DNA from: Ceratodon purpureus | Taxonomy: Eukaryota; Streptophyta; Bryopsida; Pseudoditrichales; Ditrichaceae | DNA: 64,000 nucleotides | Assembly: GCA_014871385.1 (NCBI GenBank) | Contig: CM026422.1 | Location: 20,636,177 to 20,700,176, forward strand | Reading direction: 5' to 3' | Shown: positions 1-10,286 of the stretch, piece by piece | Position numbering within the stretch: the stretch's first letter is position 1 | How the letters are laid out: each line of letters begins with the position of its first letter | Made by a program: the position numbers and the translations under genes | The notes under the pieces: generated by a model | What the model saw: only the letters and a program-made list of their open reading frames with translations | The model's database searches: none | What the model was told of the DNA's origin: nothing

Positions 1-289
1 TTTTTTATTTTCACCACAACACGTTTTTTAGTATTATTGAGTGATTCATGTTTAAACATGCTTTTAGCTTGGAAACTACTAATATATTCATTTACCATTA
101 AAGCCCTTTTACTTTAAGTTCTCTTCGTTTTTTATTAATATTTAGTTTAAATTATTAATCACTTAATCCAATGAAGTTCAATTTCTAATCTTGATAATTA
201 ATTCCTTTAATTTAATTTTTAAGTATTTTTATCATAAAATGCGTTTAGTGAAATAATCCGAGTAAAAAGATTTGGTCTAGATTATATGT

Positions 290-375
290 CGCTGGCGGGG
301 ATCGAACCGGTGTAACGCTCGCGGGTATTGAACCGGTGTGTCGCCGGCGGGGATCGAACCGTGATATCCTGTACC
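290..375 (-). repeat. Three tandem T-arm/B-box-like motifs
   Basis: On the minus strand the motif GGTTCGATCCCCGCC occurs twice, with a degenerate version (GGTTCAATACCCGC) between them, spaced about 27-30 bp apart. GGTTCGAnnCC is the core of the tRNA T-arm and of the RNA polymerase III B box. I could not fold a full tRNA here because the T-stem does not pair over five base pairs and no A box or acceptor stem is evident. It is best described as a tandem repeat of a tRNA-3'-like segment, possibly from a SINE. Confidence 0.4.
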
Positions 376-569
376 ATAGCCGGGGGTACTACCTCCGATG
401 ACACGCCATATCCGTGTCCCCCCGCCCCTCACGACAACGACCCCGATTCCATACCACTTACTATACCCTCACCCCCGCCCCTCCCGATACCCCCCGCGCC
501 CACGCCCGTCACGATACCCACCCCGTCAACCGATACCCTCGCCGCATCGCCCCCCAAACTTTCAAATCG

Positions 570-650
570 CGGATTCTTTCTCCCTCCACTTTCTCCCTCC
601 ACTTTCTCCCTCCACTTTCTCCCTCCTTGTCTTTCTCCCTCCTTGTCCAT
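570..650 (+). repeat. Pyrimidine-rich tandem repeat, about 14-bp unit
   Basis: The unit CACTTTCTCCCTCC is repeated about four to five times, with the last copies changed to TTGTCTTTCTCCCTCC. Open frames across it on both strands are compositional artefacts of the repeat. Confidence 0.8.
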
Positions 651-1244
651 GTCATCTCTTTTCTACATTTCATGATGACATAAATGTCTCTTTTCACACT
701 CCTTCACACCCATGAAGGAGGTCCAAGTCCTTCATGGGTCCTTTGAAGGACTTTTACATTGATATTTTATCACTTATGCAAAATTAACATATTAAATTGA
801 TTTTAAGCTACTTTCACATGAACATGGGTTTTGTTGACATAGAATATTACAATGGAAACTCAAAAAAATAAAAATAAACATTTTATGATAACAAATGTGC
901 AATATATAAACTTGGCCTTCTAATTTGACATTTTAGAAGGACTAATATGTTTTTTTAGTTTTCAACTTCATTTTCGTATTATATTCTTTCATTTATGTAA
1001 GTTCCCAAAAATTTACCCCAAAAAGGTATATTTTACTTGCCGTTTCATGTCCTTTTCATCAAAAAAGGAATTAAGACAGTTTCCTTTATTTTGACAAAAG
1101 GACAACAAATGATTAGAAAAAAATTGCAAAATTTCATTCTAATGATTACTATTAGTACCTCACATGTTAACTTTACTAAATTTAAAGTCACCCAATGAAA
1201 AAGTCAACCCTAAACCTTTTTCCAAGAAGGTTAAAAGTGTGCTT

Positions 1245-2942
1245 CTATCCTACAAAGGAGGGGAGACACTCCTTTTTGTACCCCCGAGTGTGCCCGCACC
1301 CCGTAGTCTTCTCCATCTTCCGATGATCAATCAGCCGAGCCAGCCCAAAATCTCCCAAGTGCGCATTCAAGTCCCCATCCAGCAGCACATTGCTGGACTT
1401 GATGTCCCGATGCAACACGCATTGCTCGCATTCCTCGTGCAAGTATGCGAGTGCAGCGGCCACCCCACTCAAAACAGAGTGCCTCAAGGTCAGAGGAAGT
1501 GCCTCCGCATCCTTCAAGTTTGTCATCGCTTTCCCATTACCCTTCTCGAGGCGTCGCGAGAAATGAAAGAGCCAGTTGTCGAGGCTACCGTTGCACATGT
1601 AGTCATAGACAAGAAACAGCTCCTCTTCCTCGTGACACCATCCCCGTAGCTGCACCAGATTTCTTTGACGAATCTGGCTGAGGCTGGTTGCTTCTGCTTG
1701 AAAGCTCTCCTCGCCGTGCTCGTGTCTCATCCGTTTGACGGCCACCACAGCTCCTGAAGGAAGCGTGCCCTTGTACACAGCTCCAAAGCCACCGCTTCCG
1801 AGCAGCTCTCTTCTACTGAAGTTGTTGGTGGCCTTGCTGAGCTCCTTGTAGGTGAACATGCGGGGCACAAGGTTCTGGTCCACAAGATTAAACTTATCTT
1901 GTTTCTTGGACGATGTTCTCCTCCGACACCTACTAATTAAGAAGCCCAGTAACAGCAATGCTGCAATAGCCCCAGCAGAGACTCCAGCAATGACTCCAAC
2001 TTTCCTTGATCCTTGGGAGGAATCAGAAGTAGCATTTGTGATCACGACGCCTGGGAAAGGAGCGGGAGCTATCTCTGGCATGCCAGTGCTTGTGAACCTC
2101 CATGACTGAATCTCGTGAACCTCACTGAATAGCCCGGTACTCGAACTGAACCCAACATACATGTAGTCGTCCAAGAGGTCTTGCAAGGGAACAGATGCAT
2201 TCAGCATTGGTTTTTGTGGCTTAGCGACGTTTTTGTACAATGAACCGTTGGCGAAGAACACATTAAGGTTTCGCGAGGCACTATCAAAATCTATCCAAGC
2301 AGTGAAGTCGCCACCGTTGCATAGATACGAGCAGTTCATTACCTTGCCCCCACACAGGTTGTAGGACACTGTGGAATTCATGCTGTTGACATTAATGCCG
2401 ATGTGACTGTCACTGGGATCGTTCCACCAATAATTTGCGAAGGTGTCAAACTCTACAGCAAAGACTCGATTGGAAGGTTTGCCGTTGAGCGGCTCTTTGA
2501 GGAGGCATAACGAAGACCCGGCGTCTTGTCCCAACAAGGAATCGTTCTTGGCAAATGTGAAAGCCAGCCCGTCTCCATGTACCACGCCGAAATCTGGATC
2601 AACGTAAAAGTTTAGGCCGGAGATTTTGAAAGTGAAGGATGTGTTGAAAGATGCTACCTCCCCGGATGCAGAGTCTTTCATCCTCACTTTGTCTTCGAAC
2701 AAAAGCCTCCCACAACTCGAGCTCTGCAGCGCAGCTGACCTTGCATTCATCAGAAATGAAGAGTCGTCTGCGTTATATTGCACATCCTCTACCATCAGAA
2801 AACGCTCTGGCGTGCTGAAGAAGGCGTAGCTAAAGTTGGTGTTTTGAGCTTCAACATGGACATTACTACTACCACTACCTAAGAGACACACCGTTACAAG
2901 AATTACAAGCAGACAAGTCACAAGGTGATCACAGGACCTCAT
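1245..2942 (-). CDS. L-type lectin receptor-like kinase lacking the kinase C-lobe
   Basis: This is a single open frame of 565 residues. Residues 1-26 form a signal peptide. Residues about 33-285 form a legume-lectin domain with intact ligand features: GDG at 123-125, and the metal site VEFDTFAN (163-170) followed by D-x-HIGIN. A proline-containing stalk leads to a transmembrane helix (about 315-338) and a basic stop-transfer. The kinase starts near 375, with a glycine loop GSGGFG, the ATP lysine in AVK (403), a glutamate in QAEA (417), HRDIKSSN (511-518) and DFG (531-533). Homology stops just after the point where GTLGYMAPE should follow. There the frame reads GHTRGYKKECL and ends, so subdomains VIII-XI are absent. 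Family members normally run to about 650-700 residues. The cause is either a truncating rearrangement near 1285 or a missing exon beyond the left window edge. If expressed it would be an ATP-site-bearing but catalytically doubtful receptor at the plasma membrane. Family identity is certain; functionality is not. Confidence 0.9.
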   Translation of the reverse strand: MRSCDHLVTCLLVILVTVCLLGSGSSNVHVEAQNTNFSYAFFSTPERFLMVEDVQYNADDSSFLMNARSAALQSSSCGRLLFEDKVRMKDSASGEVASFNTSFTFKISGLNFYVDPDFGVVHGDGLAFTFAKNDSLLGQDAGSSLCLLKEPLNGKPSNRVFAVEFDTFANYWWNDPSDSHIGINVNSMNSTVSYNLCGGKVMNCSYLCNGGDFTAWIDFDSASRNLNVFFANGSLYKNVAKPQKPMLNASVPLQDLLDDYMYVGFSSSTGLFSEVHEIQSWRFTSTGMPEIAPAPFPGVVITNATSDSSQGSRKVGVIAGVSAGAIAALLLLGFLISRCRRRTSSKKQDKFNLVDQNLVPRMFTYKELSKATNNFSRRELLGSGGFGAVYKGTLPSGAVVAVKRMRHEHGEESFQAEATSLSQIRQRNLVQLRGWCHEEEELFLVYDYMCNGSLDNWLFHFSRRLEKGNGKAMTNLKDAEALPLTLRHSVLSGVAAALAYLHEECEQCVLHRDIKSSNVLLDGDLNAHLGDFGLARLIDHRKMEKTTGCGHTRGYKKECLPSFVG

Positions 2943-4196
2943 CGTCCTTGGCTAGTCTTGACGGTGAGGAACACCGAATCGCAGTTCTACAACTCATTCA
3001 AAGCTCCTGAAATCTACCAAGCTGAATCTCTAACGCTACCAAACTACGCTTGTTTGGTGATATCGCAATGGCACTGGAAATGGCAACAAGCAACATACTG
3101 CAGTGCTCTCAAAGGGCTGATGGCGAGTCGCGACCGAAGCGACCAGGTTATAAGGGGCCCAGCTAATGGTTTCGGTTTATTTTGATGCCGCACATGCTAC
3201 CGCACTTCCAACAGGGCACCAGAATTAGGTTCTTCGTTGGTGTCATGCTGCCATCATGTATCCGAAAATAGCAACAAGAAAAATCAAAGAAATTATTCCT
3301 CCGGAGCGGGGACGCGGATCGAACAGAGTAGTTGTGAGTCTTGTGACCCAACTTATTCTTTTATTTTTTATTTTGGATTCAAGAGAACCGAAAGATTCAA
3401 TTGCAAGGGACAATTCAAATACAGCGGGACCGACTACGGCCCAGCCAGGAAGAGCACCTACCCACCCTAGACAAAAGTAATCAGGCTGGGGCCGTGTGAA
3501 CCCAAGTCACATGGTTCTTTCTATTCCGGCGACAGATCAACTAAAAATGACCCCAATTTTGAGTCGGTATTTGGGAGGTAATATCAATTGGCTGGAGGAG
3601 CTGGAGAGAGGGGTAAGCATTGCAATGTCAAGCCAACTTGGCCAGCTGAACTTGGCTGGTTAGTCCAGTGTGGCCCTTGCAAGAATTCTGCGAATATTGA
3701 TACAAGTGCTAGGAAGAGCTTTACTCCGTACTCCAGGCAGTGGCAGGTAAATTTGCCTCAAGTTGACCTAACGTTAATGCGGCCCATTTAACTTCCTGGA
3801 GCTTTTGGAGAAATTTCAAAGCACGATCAACAAGGCTCCTGCTGACGCAAGTGTGTCATGCCGCAAGGGTGAACAGGAAAACAATAAAGTAATTTTGGAG
3901 ATCTCAATTTTTGTCCTGTGCGACTGGAAACACTGTTTCTGCGCTTACTACTGCCCGTAGTTCCAAGACCAAAAAACAATGTCGTTGAACTCCGCAGGGC
4001 TTGAAATACTGTTCATGCGTCTGCACGTAGTTTTGAGTTTCCTGCAATTGCTTCACTTTCACGTTGGCTCATCCTACGTGAATGGAAGGTGGTGGATTGC
4101 AACTAGTGTGATCTCGAAGGCATGACAATTCATACGATACCGACAACCCAGACTGAATTATTTGGTTGATACTCAGAACAATATGATATATGTTTT
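2943..4196. other. 5' flank of the lectin kinase, no gene seen
   Basis: The leader and promoter of the minus-strand lectin kinase must lie at the left of this stretch. Several short open frames (for example 3256-3480 and 3588-3791, plus) match no family I recognise and lack splice or codon support. I see no clear TATA element. Confidence 0.5.
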
Positions 4197-4312
4197 AGAG
4201 AGGGACAGGTTGGAAAAGCCATGAGGTTATGTATGGTATCCAGGACATATAACGTATATGGTGTTAGATAGCCATATAAAACATCATGGCTTTTCCAACC
4301 TGTGTCTCTCTA
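4197..4312. repeat. Near-perfect 114-nt hairpin (miRNA precursor candidate or young foldback element)
   Basis: The left arm beginning AGAGAGGGACAGG and the right arm ending CCTGTGTCTCTCT pair over about 28 bp with only one or two mismatches. The common core CAGGTTGGAAAAGCCATGA is perfect. Pairing continues imperfectly through TTATGTATGG / ATATGGC to a small AT-rich loop, itself a palindrome (CATATAACGTATATG). One long stem with a short loop fits a plant pre-miRNA or a recently inserted foldback MITE. I do not recognise the arm sequences as a known miRNA family. Confidence 0.6.
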
Positions 4313-5189
4313 GAACTGCTGGGGATCTGGGATGACCCCCTTTTATGAACAGTACATACTGTGCTGCCTACTGCAATTGCATTGAAGTTGTGACTTGACT
4401 TCGTTTGGACACAGATACACGTTGCATGTCTGCAGTGAACTGCAGTAGGATTCTCCCAAAAAAATAAAGGGGAAAAAAAAAACAACTTGCATCAAAAGCC
4501 GAATCTGTGGTTCTTCAAAGTGTTCTCATTCGATCATGGACAAATATGTTCCTGTAGCATTCTTCAGCTTTGAATTCTGCGAAAGTGAAACACAAAGCCA
4601 TATCCAGCATGCAAACAAATTTGTCCATGCGGAGAACATCACCCCCATGATTCAGCTGGACATGTCTTCGAAGAGTTGCAGGAGAGTTCACTTGTCAGCA
4701 CTCGGAAGCGCGACAATTATTTTATTCATTGTTGATTTACTCACTTAACATATGAATAATTGTTGCAACGTCATTAGTATTTTGTGCACAGAAAATTTCG
4801 TCATGTGCAGAAGGCCCTGGCATGACACTGTTGCATGCCGTTTCTTAAGGAAGCATAATATCAGAAGAACATAGCTCCAGCCCGAGCACCAGGTTCTTAG
4901 TTCATGATGGAAATGGTAGAAATGTGTTTTTCCAAATAGTGGCGTGCAGTAACATCTTGGGTAATATCATGATCAACGCATGACTTGAATCTGAATCTCA
5001 TCTAGATGTGATCCATGAATTTTTTTTCAGGATGTGGTTGAATGTTGGTCTAGCATCTTTGTTTATGTGGTCTGCAGAGAGTAGTGCCATAAAAGAAAGC
5101 AGACAATGCATTGAATTACTTGGTATCGCAAAGGGAAGATTCAGCAAACTGCTATGTTCACAATTTAATTCTGCATCTGGTGCTTGCAG
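4313..5189. other. No recognisable gene
   Basis: Short open frames at 4536-4748 (plus) and 5008-5223 (plus) show no family signature. The right end may be intron sequence of the ancestral epimerase gene, because an AG acceptor at 5187-5189 precedes its first recognisable exon. Confidence 0.4.
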
Positions 5190-5815
5190 GACAATCTTTC
5201 GAGAGGAAGTCTGGGAGCCGTGAAAGTGCTGCAAGCGCTATATCCAGAACCTGGGCAATTGCAGTTCCTAAACGTGGACCTTGGTGACAATAAGGCTGTA
5301 TCCTTACTGGTGATTGTCTTAGGGAGAAGTTGAGTTTCAAGATATATAATTGCCCACCAATGTTATTTTAGAAATTTTGATTAAAGCCTCCTGCAACTTA
5401 GTGTTCTTTGAGTCCTGATTTTCTTGAAGAGAAAGTTGATGTTTCGAAGGTTAAATCTGAATGTACCTCATGACACGCTCTAGATCGATTGTTTTCTCTT
5501 GATGAAGGTTATGAATTTTGGCTCCTAGTTACATTTTTTATACGTTGGATGAACAGGTACTTCAATGTGATTGGGTCCGATGACAAAGGTCCTCTTGGGG
5601 AAGCTCTACGACCGGAACTTCAGGCTCATGGACGTACTGTATATCAGGAGTAAAACTGATGTCACCTCCTGGTACGGGTAAATGTTTTCTCCGGGTGTGA
5701 GTGTGAAGAATTTGTAGAAGCTTGTAGAAGTGCAACAAGTGTGAACATTACTGTTACATACATGGAAAGACGGCCGGGGGATTATGCTGCACTTGGCTAC
5801 ACTAACTAACAAGCT
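5190..5815 (+). pseudogene. UDP-arabinose 4-epimerase (MUR4-type) pseudogene, copy 1
   Basis: Two exon remnants are visible. The first (5190 to about 5300), after a cag acceptor, reads [19 protein letters not shown] and then [10 protein letters not shown], the segment after the N-terminal Rossmann strand in plant UDP-xylose/arabinose 4-epimerases. The second starts at 5556, after the acceptor gaacag, and reads [11 protein letters not shown], then [15 protein letters not shown] 4-nt insertion relative to copy 2 breaks the frame, and degraded C-terminal codons follow to about 5815. The catalytic SYK-type exons between the two are missing. Because introns are retained, this is a decayed genomic duplicate and not a retrocopy. 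The intact family converts UDP-xylose to UDP-arabinopyranose in the Golgi for wall polysaccharides. Confidence 0.85.
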
Positions 5816-6115
5816 GATCCATGGACCTTACAGCAGAGAAAGCTGATACTCGTAATTAGAGAAGATAAACCTTATGCTAAACTGCGTGAGGGAGATAACT
5901 TTGTACACAAATCTGTTCACTTACCTGCATTGTGTTTACGGAAACAACATGGTACCAACTCGGCATTACCAACACATGGAGGCGGTCGTTTTGACTTCTC
6001 TGAGAGTGGTTTTGGTGGCTGAACGTCATTGAGGGCTTAGATTGGTTGAGACTTTCAGAAACTGAGGCTCATATTGAGGCTTCTGAAGTTCAGAGGTTAG
6101 GCTGCTTTGGTAGGA
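5490..6115 (+). repeat. Inverted segmental duplication, left arm
   Basis: This stretch matches the minus strand of about 17717-18430. It covers the last epimerase intron and exon plus about 300 bp of 3' flank, including the shared strings AAGCTGATCCATGGACC, GTGAGGGAGATAACTTTG and CCAACACATGGA. Similarity fades at AGGTTAGGCTGCTT. The two arms face each other across about 11.6 kb that contain the subtilase and universal-stress-protein genes. Confidence 0.8.
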
Positions 6116-7895
6116 GTTTTATTGAGGTAGTAGATACTACAACGGATCATTGTACAGTACAAAGCGGGTTCACGGCTAGAGAAACTGGGACCTCATTTCA
6201 TTTGCGATTGTTAGATGGAATTATAGCAATATAGAGTTACATTAGTGATGTATCTCCTATTCCACTCTTCCTGTTTCAGAAAGTGTTTGAGTGGCCTGTG
6301 TTTTAGTAATGTTTTGTTGCATAATTTCAACTATGTAGATGTGGATTTTAAGATGACTTCAATTATTCATCTGTTTGCAAGAGAAAGCAAGGTAAAGCAT
6401 TTATTTATTCAAGTAACTCGTTTAAAGTTAATACAAGCAGGAATTTGCAAATTGTATTCCAATATATATATATATTCCATAGTCAAACACCTTTACATAT
6501 AGTATTCTTAACCCTTCAGGCTTTTGTAGCCACCTTTTATAAATCGGCATTTGCTACTACTATGCTTCTGTCTAATTCCTACATTAAACACTCTAAACTA
6601 CAAATCGTGAAATCTATTTGTTTTGTAAGATTTTTTTAATAGAAGACCTGTTGCACACATATTCAATCAATGATTCTCGCATCCATGTTAACGTTCCAGC
6701 GAGGTAAAATAAGAGTATATTAGAGGAAACTTACAGCCCGACAACTAGGACATCGTCTGTAAAATTTGTTATCCATCACTTGCACAAATTCGTCTTCTGC
6801 CCGTTGCAATATCTGCATACCAACCAACCTTTGCTGTTACATGTTGCACAAGGCAAATTAGGGCCATCTTCTTCTTCTCCTTCCACCTAGTCACAATTGC
6901 ACAAGCTGATGATGACGTCCACAGTAAATGAGAAAAAACTTCCAATAACACAGTAAGAACTCACAAGTACAAATGAGAAACAATCTCGACCCCAATATGA
7001 AACGTTGAAACAGACTGCGACCATTATTCAGCTCATGTTGCTACCTTTAAAAAGCAGGCCCCACATTGTACAAATTCTTCTTGGATCAAATAAAGGAGCG
7101 AGGCAAAATGGTGAACATAGAATCGAAAATATCACATTCCGAAATAGAACCTTCTCAACCGAGCTATGACGAAAACCAACTATACTCCGGGACGGAAGGC
7201 ATAATGAAATATGACGAACTAGATCCTGATTTACAGAATAGACCAGACCTCTTCTAAAACTACCACGTCGTAGAAATCAACAATTCAAAAACCAGGGTTG
7301 GCCGAGAAGTTTTCGTTTGAGGTCCAATTTGAGCTGCGGAAGTTGGACTACAAATTCTGTGACAAGAGCCGTAACCCGATTCACGCGAAAACTGAGCTAC
7401 CATTCTAGAGCAAGCCCCTTCATATTCCTGAATCTCATTCCATAATCAAAGCAGTACTAAACTGTAAAAGCAGAATTGCTCCTACTCAATCGCTTCCTCA
7501 ACAATCTCCTGTCCGACCAAACCAAGCAGTATGGACCCGTAGTGTATCTATCATCTGGTGCTGAAGTCTTATCAATGACATCCTTGCAAATCACTCATAG
7601 TTACCTTTAAAACAGGTACCTATATGAAGATGAGCATTCCAACAGGAGTCATGAAGAACGATACTCCTAAAACGTACAGAGAGTCCTCAACACTCACCAC
7701 AACCCACACAATTACCCATCATCCATGTCGCTGAGAATTTAGACAACATAAAGTCGGCTCATGCTCACTCTGAAGAAGTTGATACACGTTGAAACGACAT
7801 GAGAAGGATCTCCTTTCATTGACATTCGCAGATGGAGTCGGCTCTTCGAGCCACTCTAATTATTTGCTGCTACATACGAACTATATATCACGGAG
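6116..7895. other. No recognisable gene; right part is 3' flank of the subtilase
   Basis: Short open frames (6245-6502 plus, 6769-6951 minus, 7066-7257 plus) have no recognisable family signature. The minus-strand subtilase stops at 7896, so its 3' untranslated region and polyadenylation site should lie in the last few hundred bases. I see no confident signal. Confidence 0.4.
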
Positions 7896-10286
7896 CTAGT
7901 TAACTGATGTCCTTGAAATTACTTCACCAACCATGACGACGACGGGGCTTCGCACAACGTGCTCGCTATCCGACCACGTCACACTGCCAGATCCATGAGA
8001 GAATGAGCCAAGAGCGACCTCGGGCAAGGTCGCTGCGCCGCGCGGAGTCACTGTCAAAGTAAAGCTCTGCTTTGAGCCTGCTCTCGAGAATTCCAGAGTG
8101 GAAGGCTCGACGGAGATGTAGAATCCCTTGGGCTGCACATCCACGGTAGCCTTGTATGTGCGACCAGCGGATCCGACGTTCGTCAAGGTCCGGAAGAAGC
8201 TCACCGAGGTGTCCACCAGGGAGAGAGCAGCAGCATCTCCAAAATGGGCAACAAAACTTGGGAAATTGGCGTCTTCGACGCGCGCCGGCGGGTTGGACGG
8301 ACAGGTGTATCCGTCTCGGTCGATGAGCTTGATCTCAGTGCTGTTGTACCCCAGCCCGCACAAGAAGTGCAAGTAGTCATCCCTGCCCATGTCGTACACC
8401 AGCCCGGGGTTCATCGCCTTCTCAGGCTGTGCGAATCCTGCTCCGAAATCCCATGGAGATGCTGTGCTGCTGGTCTCTTGAGCCGTGATAGTGTGGTTGG
8501 TGTTGTCGAGGGTGGTAGCCGTGGTCATGAGCGCTGATCGAATAGCGGCAGGACTCCACTTCGGGTGCATGGAGTGCAGCAGGGCGCCGAATCCGCTCAC
8601 ATGGGGGCACGCCATGGACGTCCCAGACATGAAAGCGTACTGGTTATTCTTGACTCCTGCTGCGAGGATGTCCACACCGGGCGCTGCTATGTCAGGCTTC
8701 AGCCATTGCCCACGCGCATATCGGATGGGTCCTCGCGAGGAGAATCCTGCCACCTTTGGTGCGGGCGTGGTACCATAAACCGTCTTCGCAGGGAGAATGG
8801 TGGCTGTGGGTTTGCTGGTGGAAGCAATGTACGCCAAAATGGGTAAGCGGGCATTGCTTCCCAGTTGTGTAAAAGGAATGGCAGTCGCTTCTATTATCTG
8901 AAGCGTCTCTCCCCAATATGGATTGAGAACGTAAATGACTCCCGCTGCACCTAAGTGACCAGAGAATCTTGGGGTGCGATCATAGTTGCACACCACTATT
9001 TTTCCAGCAAGAAGAGACGCATCAAGTGCCTCCGCTTGGCAGAAGCTCGCGTTTTCTGCCGAAAGTCCATTGATGGCAGCGTGGCCAGCATAAATTAGTG
9101 GCGCGTTCGTCACCTGTCGCAATCCTGTCTTTGACGCAGCATAACCAAACCTCCCGATGAGAATCTCTCCGTTGCCGAGCAGGACGTTTTGCTGCTCCTC
9201 CCGGTCCTGCGTGGTAGCTGCAACAGTGGTGTACCAGGGTGCATTGTTTGCAATGGATCCGGGAGTTGGTCCCTCGTTGCCTCCAGCAACAGAGACAAAG
9301 ACGCCTTTCTTCACAGCATTGAAGGCCGCAATCACCTCCGCCTCCCTGCCATCGAAAAAGTCAAGGATGCCGTCGGGACCTACTTCAGATCCAACCGAGT
9401 AGGAGATGACGTCCACGCCATCCGCTACTGCATGATCAAATGCTGCCACAAGGTCGGATGTCATGCCCCGCCCTTTGGATCCCCACAACGCCTTGTACAC
9501 CGCAATCCTGGCTTTCGGCGCCATCCCGACAGCAGTTCCTCTGGCTAACCCCTTGTAGCTCGCGCGTCGCGCCCATCGTCCAGCTGCAGTGGAAGCGCAA
9601 TGTGTGCCATGGCCCAATGAATCTCGTGGAGATAGGATATTCTCGTCAACCCCATCCACAATCTTCCCATACTGTGTTTCGTAGCCTTTATAGAAATATT
9701 TGGCGCCAATGATCTTCTTATTGCAATTGGCAGCAGTGAAGTTCGTTCCGGCTTGACAAGAGCCCTTCCACCTCTTCGGAATGTGTCCTAACCCATGGTC
9801 GTTGAAGCTCAACCTCTCAGGCCAGATACCGGTGTCAATGACTCCGATGATGGAGTCCGCTCCATAATTGCTCTCCGGCCACAGGTGGGCATTCTCCCTG
9901 GACAGACCCACAAACTCGGAACTGTGCGTGGTCTGAGACTTGTGGACTCTGTCTGGGTACACTGCCATGACGCAGGGAAGCGACTCCATGTACGCCACTT
10001 GCTCCGCCGTCAAGCGAGCAGAGAATCCGTCGAAGACATGGTGGTAGACGTGATGAAGAGAGTCCATCCCATCGTCGGGATGGTCAGCTGCCAGGAACGC
10101 CTTGGCTCCATCCATGAGCTCCGTGTACCAAGCATGCTTCGCATCCACGTCCAGGTGTGTGGCATTCTTCTCCATGTGGATGATGTAAGTCTTGCTTCCG
10201 ACAGGTGCGCCATCGAGACACTGCAAGGACGACAACAAGATCACAGCTACGAGAACCCAAAGCTTCGATATCAGACATATTCTCAT
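7896..10286 (-). CDS. Subtilisin-like serine protease (subtilase, S8 family)
   Basis: This intronless frame of 796 residues starts at 10286. An upstream in-frame ATG at 10340 would add 18 residues ahead of the hydrophobic signal peptide, so the internal start is preferred because MRICLISKLWVLVAVILLSS then lies at the N terminus. An inhibitor-I9 propeptide spans about 32-115 (KTYIIHM, ARLT, YPD). The catalytic domain has Asp151 in GVIDTGIWPE, His226 in GHGTHCAS, the oxyanion Asn337 in GGNEGP and Ser557 in SGTSMACPHVSG. A PA-domain insertion lies between Asn337 and Ser557 (GKIVVCNYDR), and a C-terminal Fn3-like domain ends in the RSPVVV motif. All key residues are present, so it should be a secreted, active protease of the cell wall or apoplast. 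Substrates cannot be read from the sequence. It shares no exon or domain with its neighbours. Confidence 0.95.
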   Translation of the reverse strand: MRICLISKLWVLVAVILLSSLQCLDGAPVGSKTYIIHMEKNATHLDVDAKHAWYTELMDGAKAFLAADHPDDGMDSLHHVYHHVFDGFSARLTAEQVAYMESLPCVMAVYPDRVHKSQTTHSSEFVGLSRENAHLWPESNYGADSIIGVIDTGIWPERLSFNDHGLGHIPKRWKGSCQAGTNFTAANCNKKIIGAKYFYKGYETQYGKIVDGVDENILSPRDSLGHGTHCASTAAGRWARRASYKGLARGTAVGMAPKARIAVYKALWGSKGRGMTSDLVAAFDHAVADGVDVISYSVGSEVGPDGILDFFDGREAEVIAAFNAVKKGVFVSVAGGNEGPTPGSIANNAPWYTTVAATTQDREEQQNVLLGNGEILIGRFGYAASKTGLRQVTNAPLIYAGHAAINGLSAENASFCQAEALDASLLAGKIVVCNYDRTPRFSGHLGAAGVIYVLNPYWGETLQIIEATAIPFTQLGSNARLPILAYIASTSKPTATILPAKTVYGTTPAPKVAGFSSRGPIRYARGQWLKPDIAAPGVDILAAGVKNNQYAFMSGTSMACPHVSGFGALLHSMHPKWSPAAIRSALMTTATTLDNTNHTITAQETSSTASPWDFGAGFAQPEKAMNPGLVYDMGRDDYLHFLCGLGYNSTEIKLIDRDGYTCPSNPPARVEDANFPSFVAHFGDAAALSLVDTSVSFFRTLTNVGSAGRTYKATVDVQPKGFYISVEPSTLEFSRAGSKQSFTLTVTPRGAATLPEVALGSFSHGSGSVTWSDSEHVVRSPVVVMVGEVISRTSVN

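Larger units (their letters stand above)
1..1244. other. AT-rich region downstream of the lectin kinase
   Basis: No gene is recognisable on either strand. The stretch holds the tandem TTCGATC-motif block (290-375), a pyrimidine-rich tandem repeat (570-650) and a short inverted/direct repeat around 705-755 built on the motif CCTTCA and its complement. The remainder is AT-rich. No kinase-domain sequence could be found here that would complete the truncated receptor kinase at 1245-2942. Confidence 0.6.

Noticed and set aside
290..375. A functional tRNA gene
   Set aside because: Only T-arm-like motifs are present. There is no acceptor stem, D-arm, anticodon arm or A box.
328..715. Proline-rich open frames in three registers
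   Set aside because: They are a pyrimidine-rich low-complexity repeat, with open frames in all registers.
3300..3480. Possible organelle DNA insertion
   Set aside because: The composition looked plastid-like, but I could not match it to any plastid gene.
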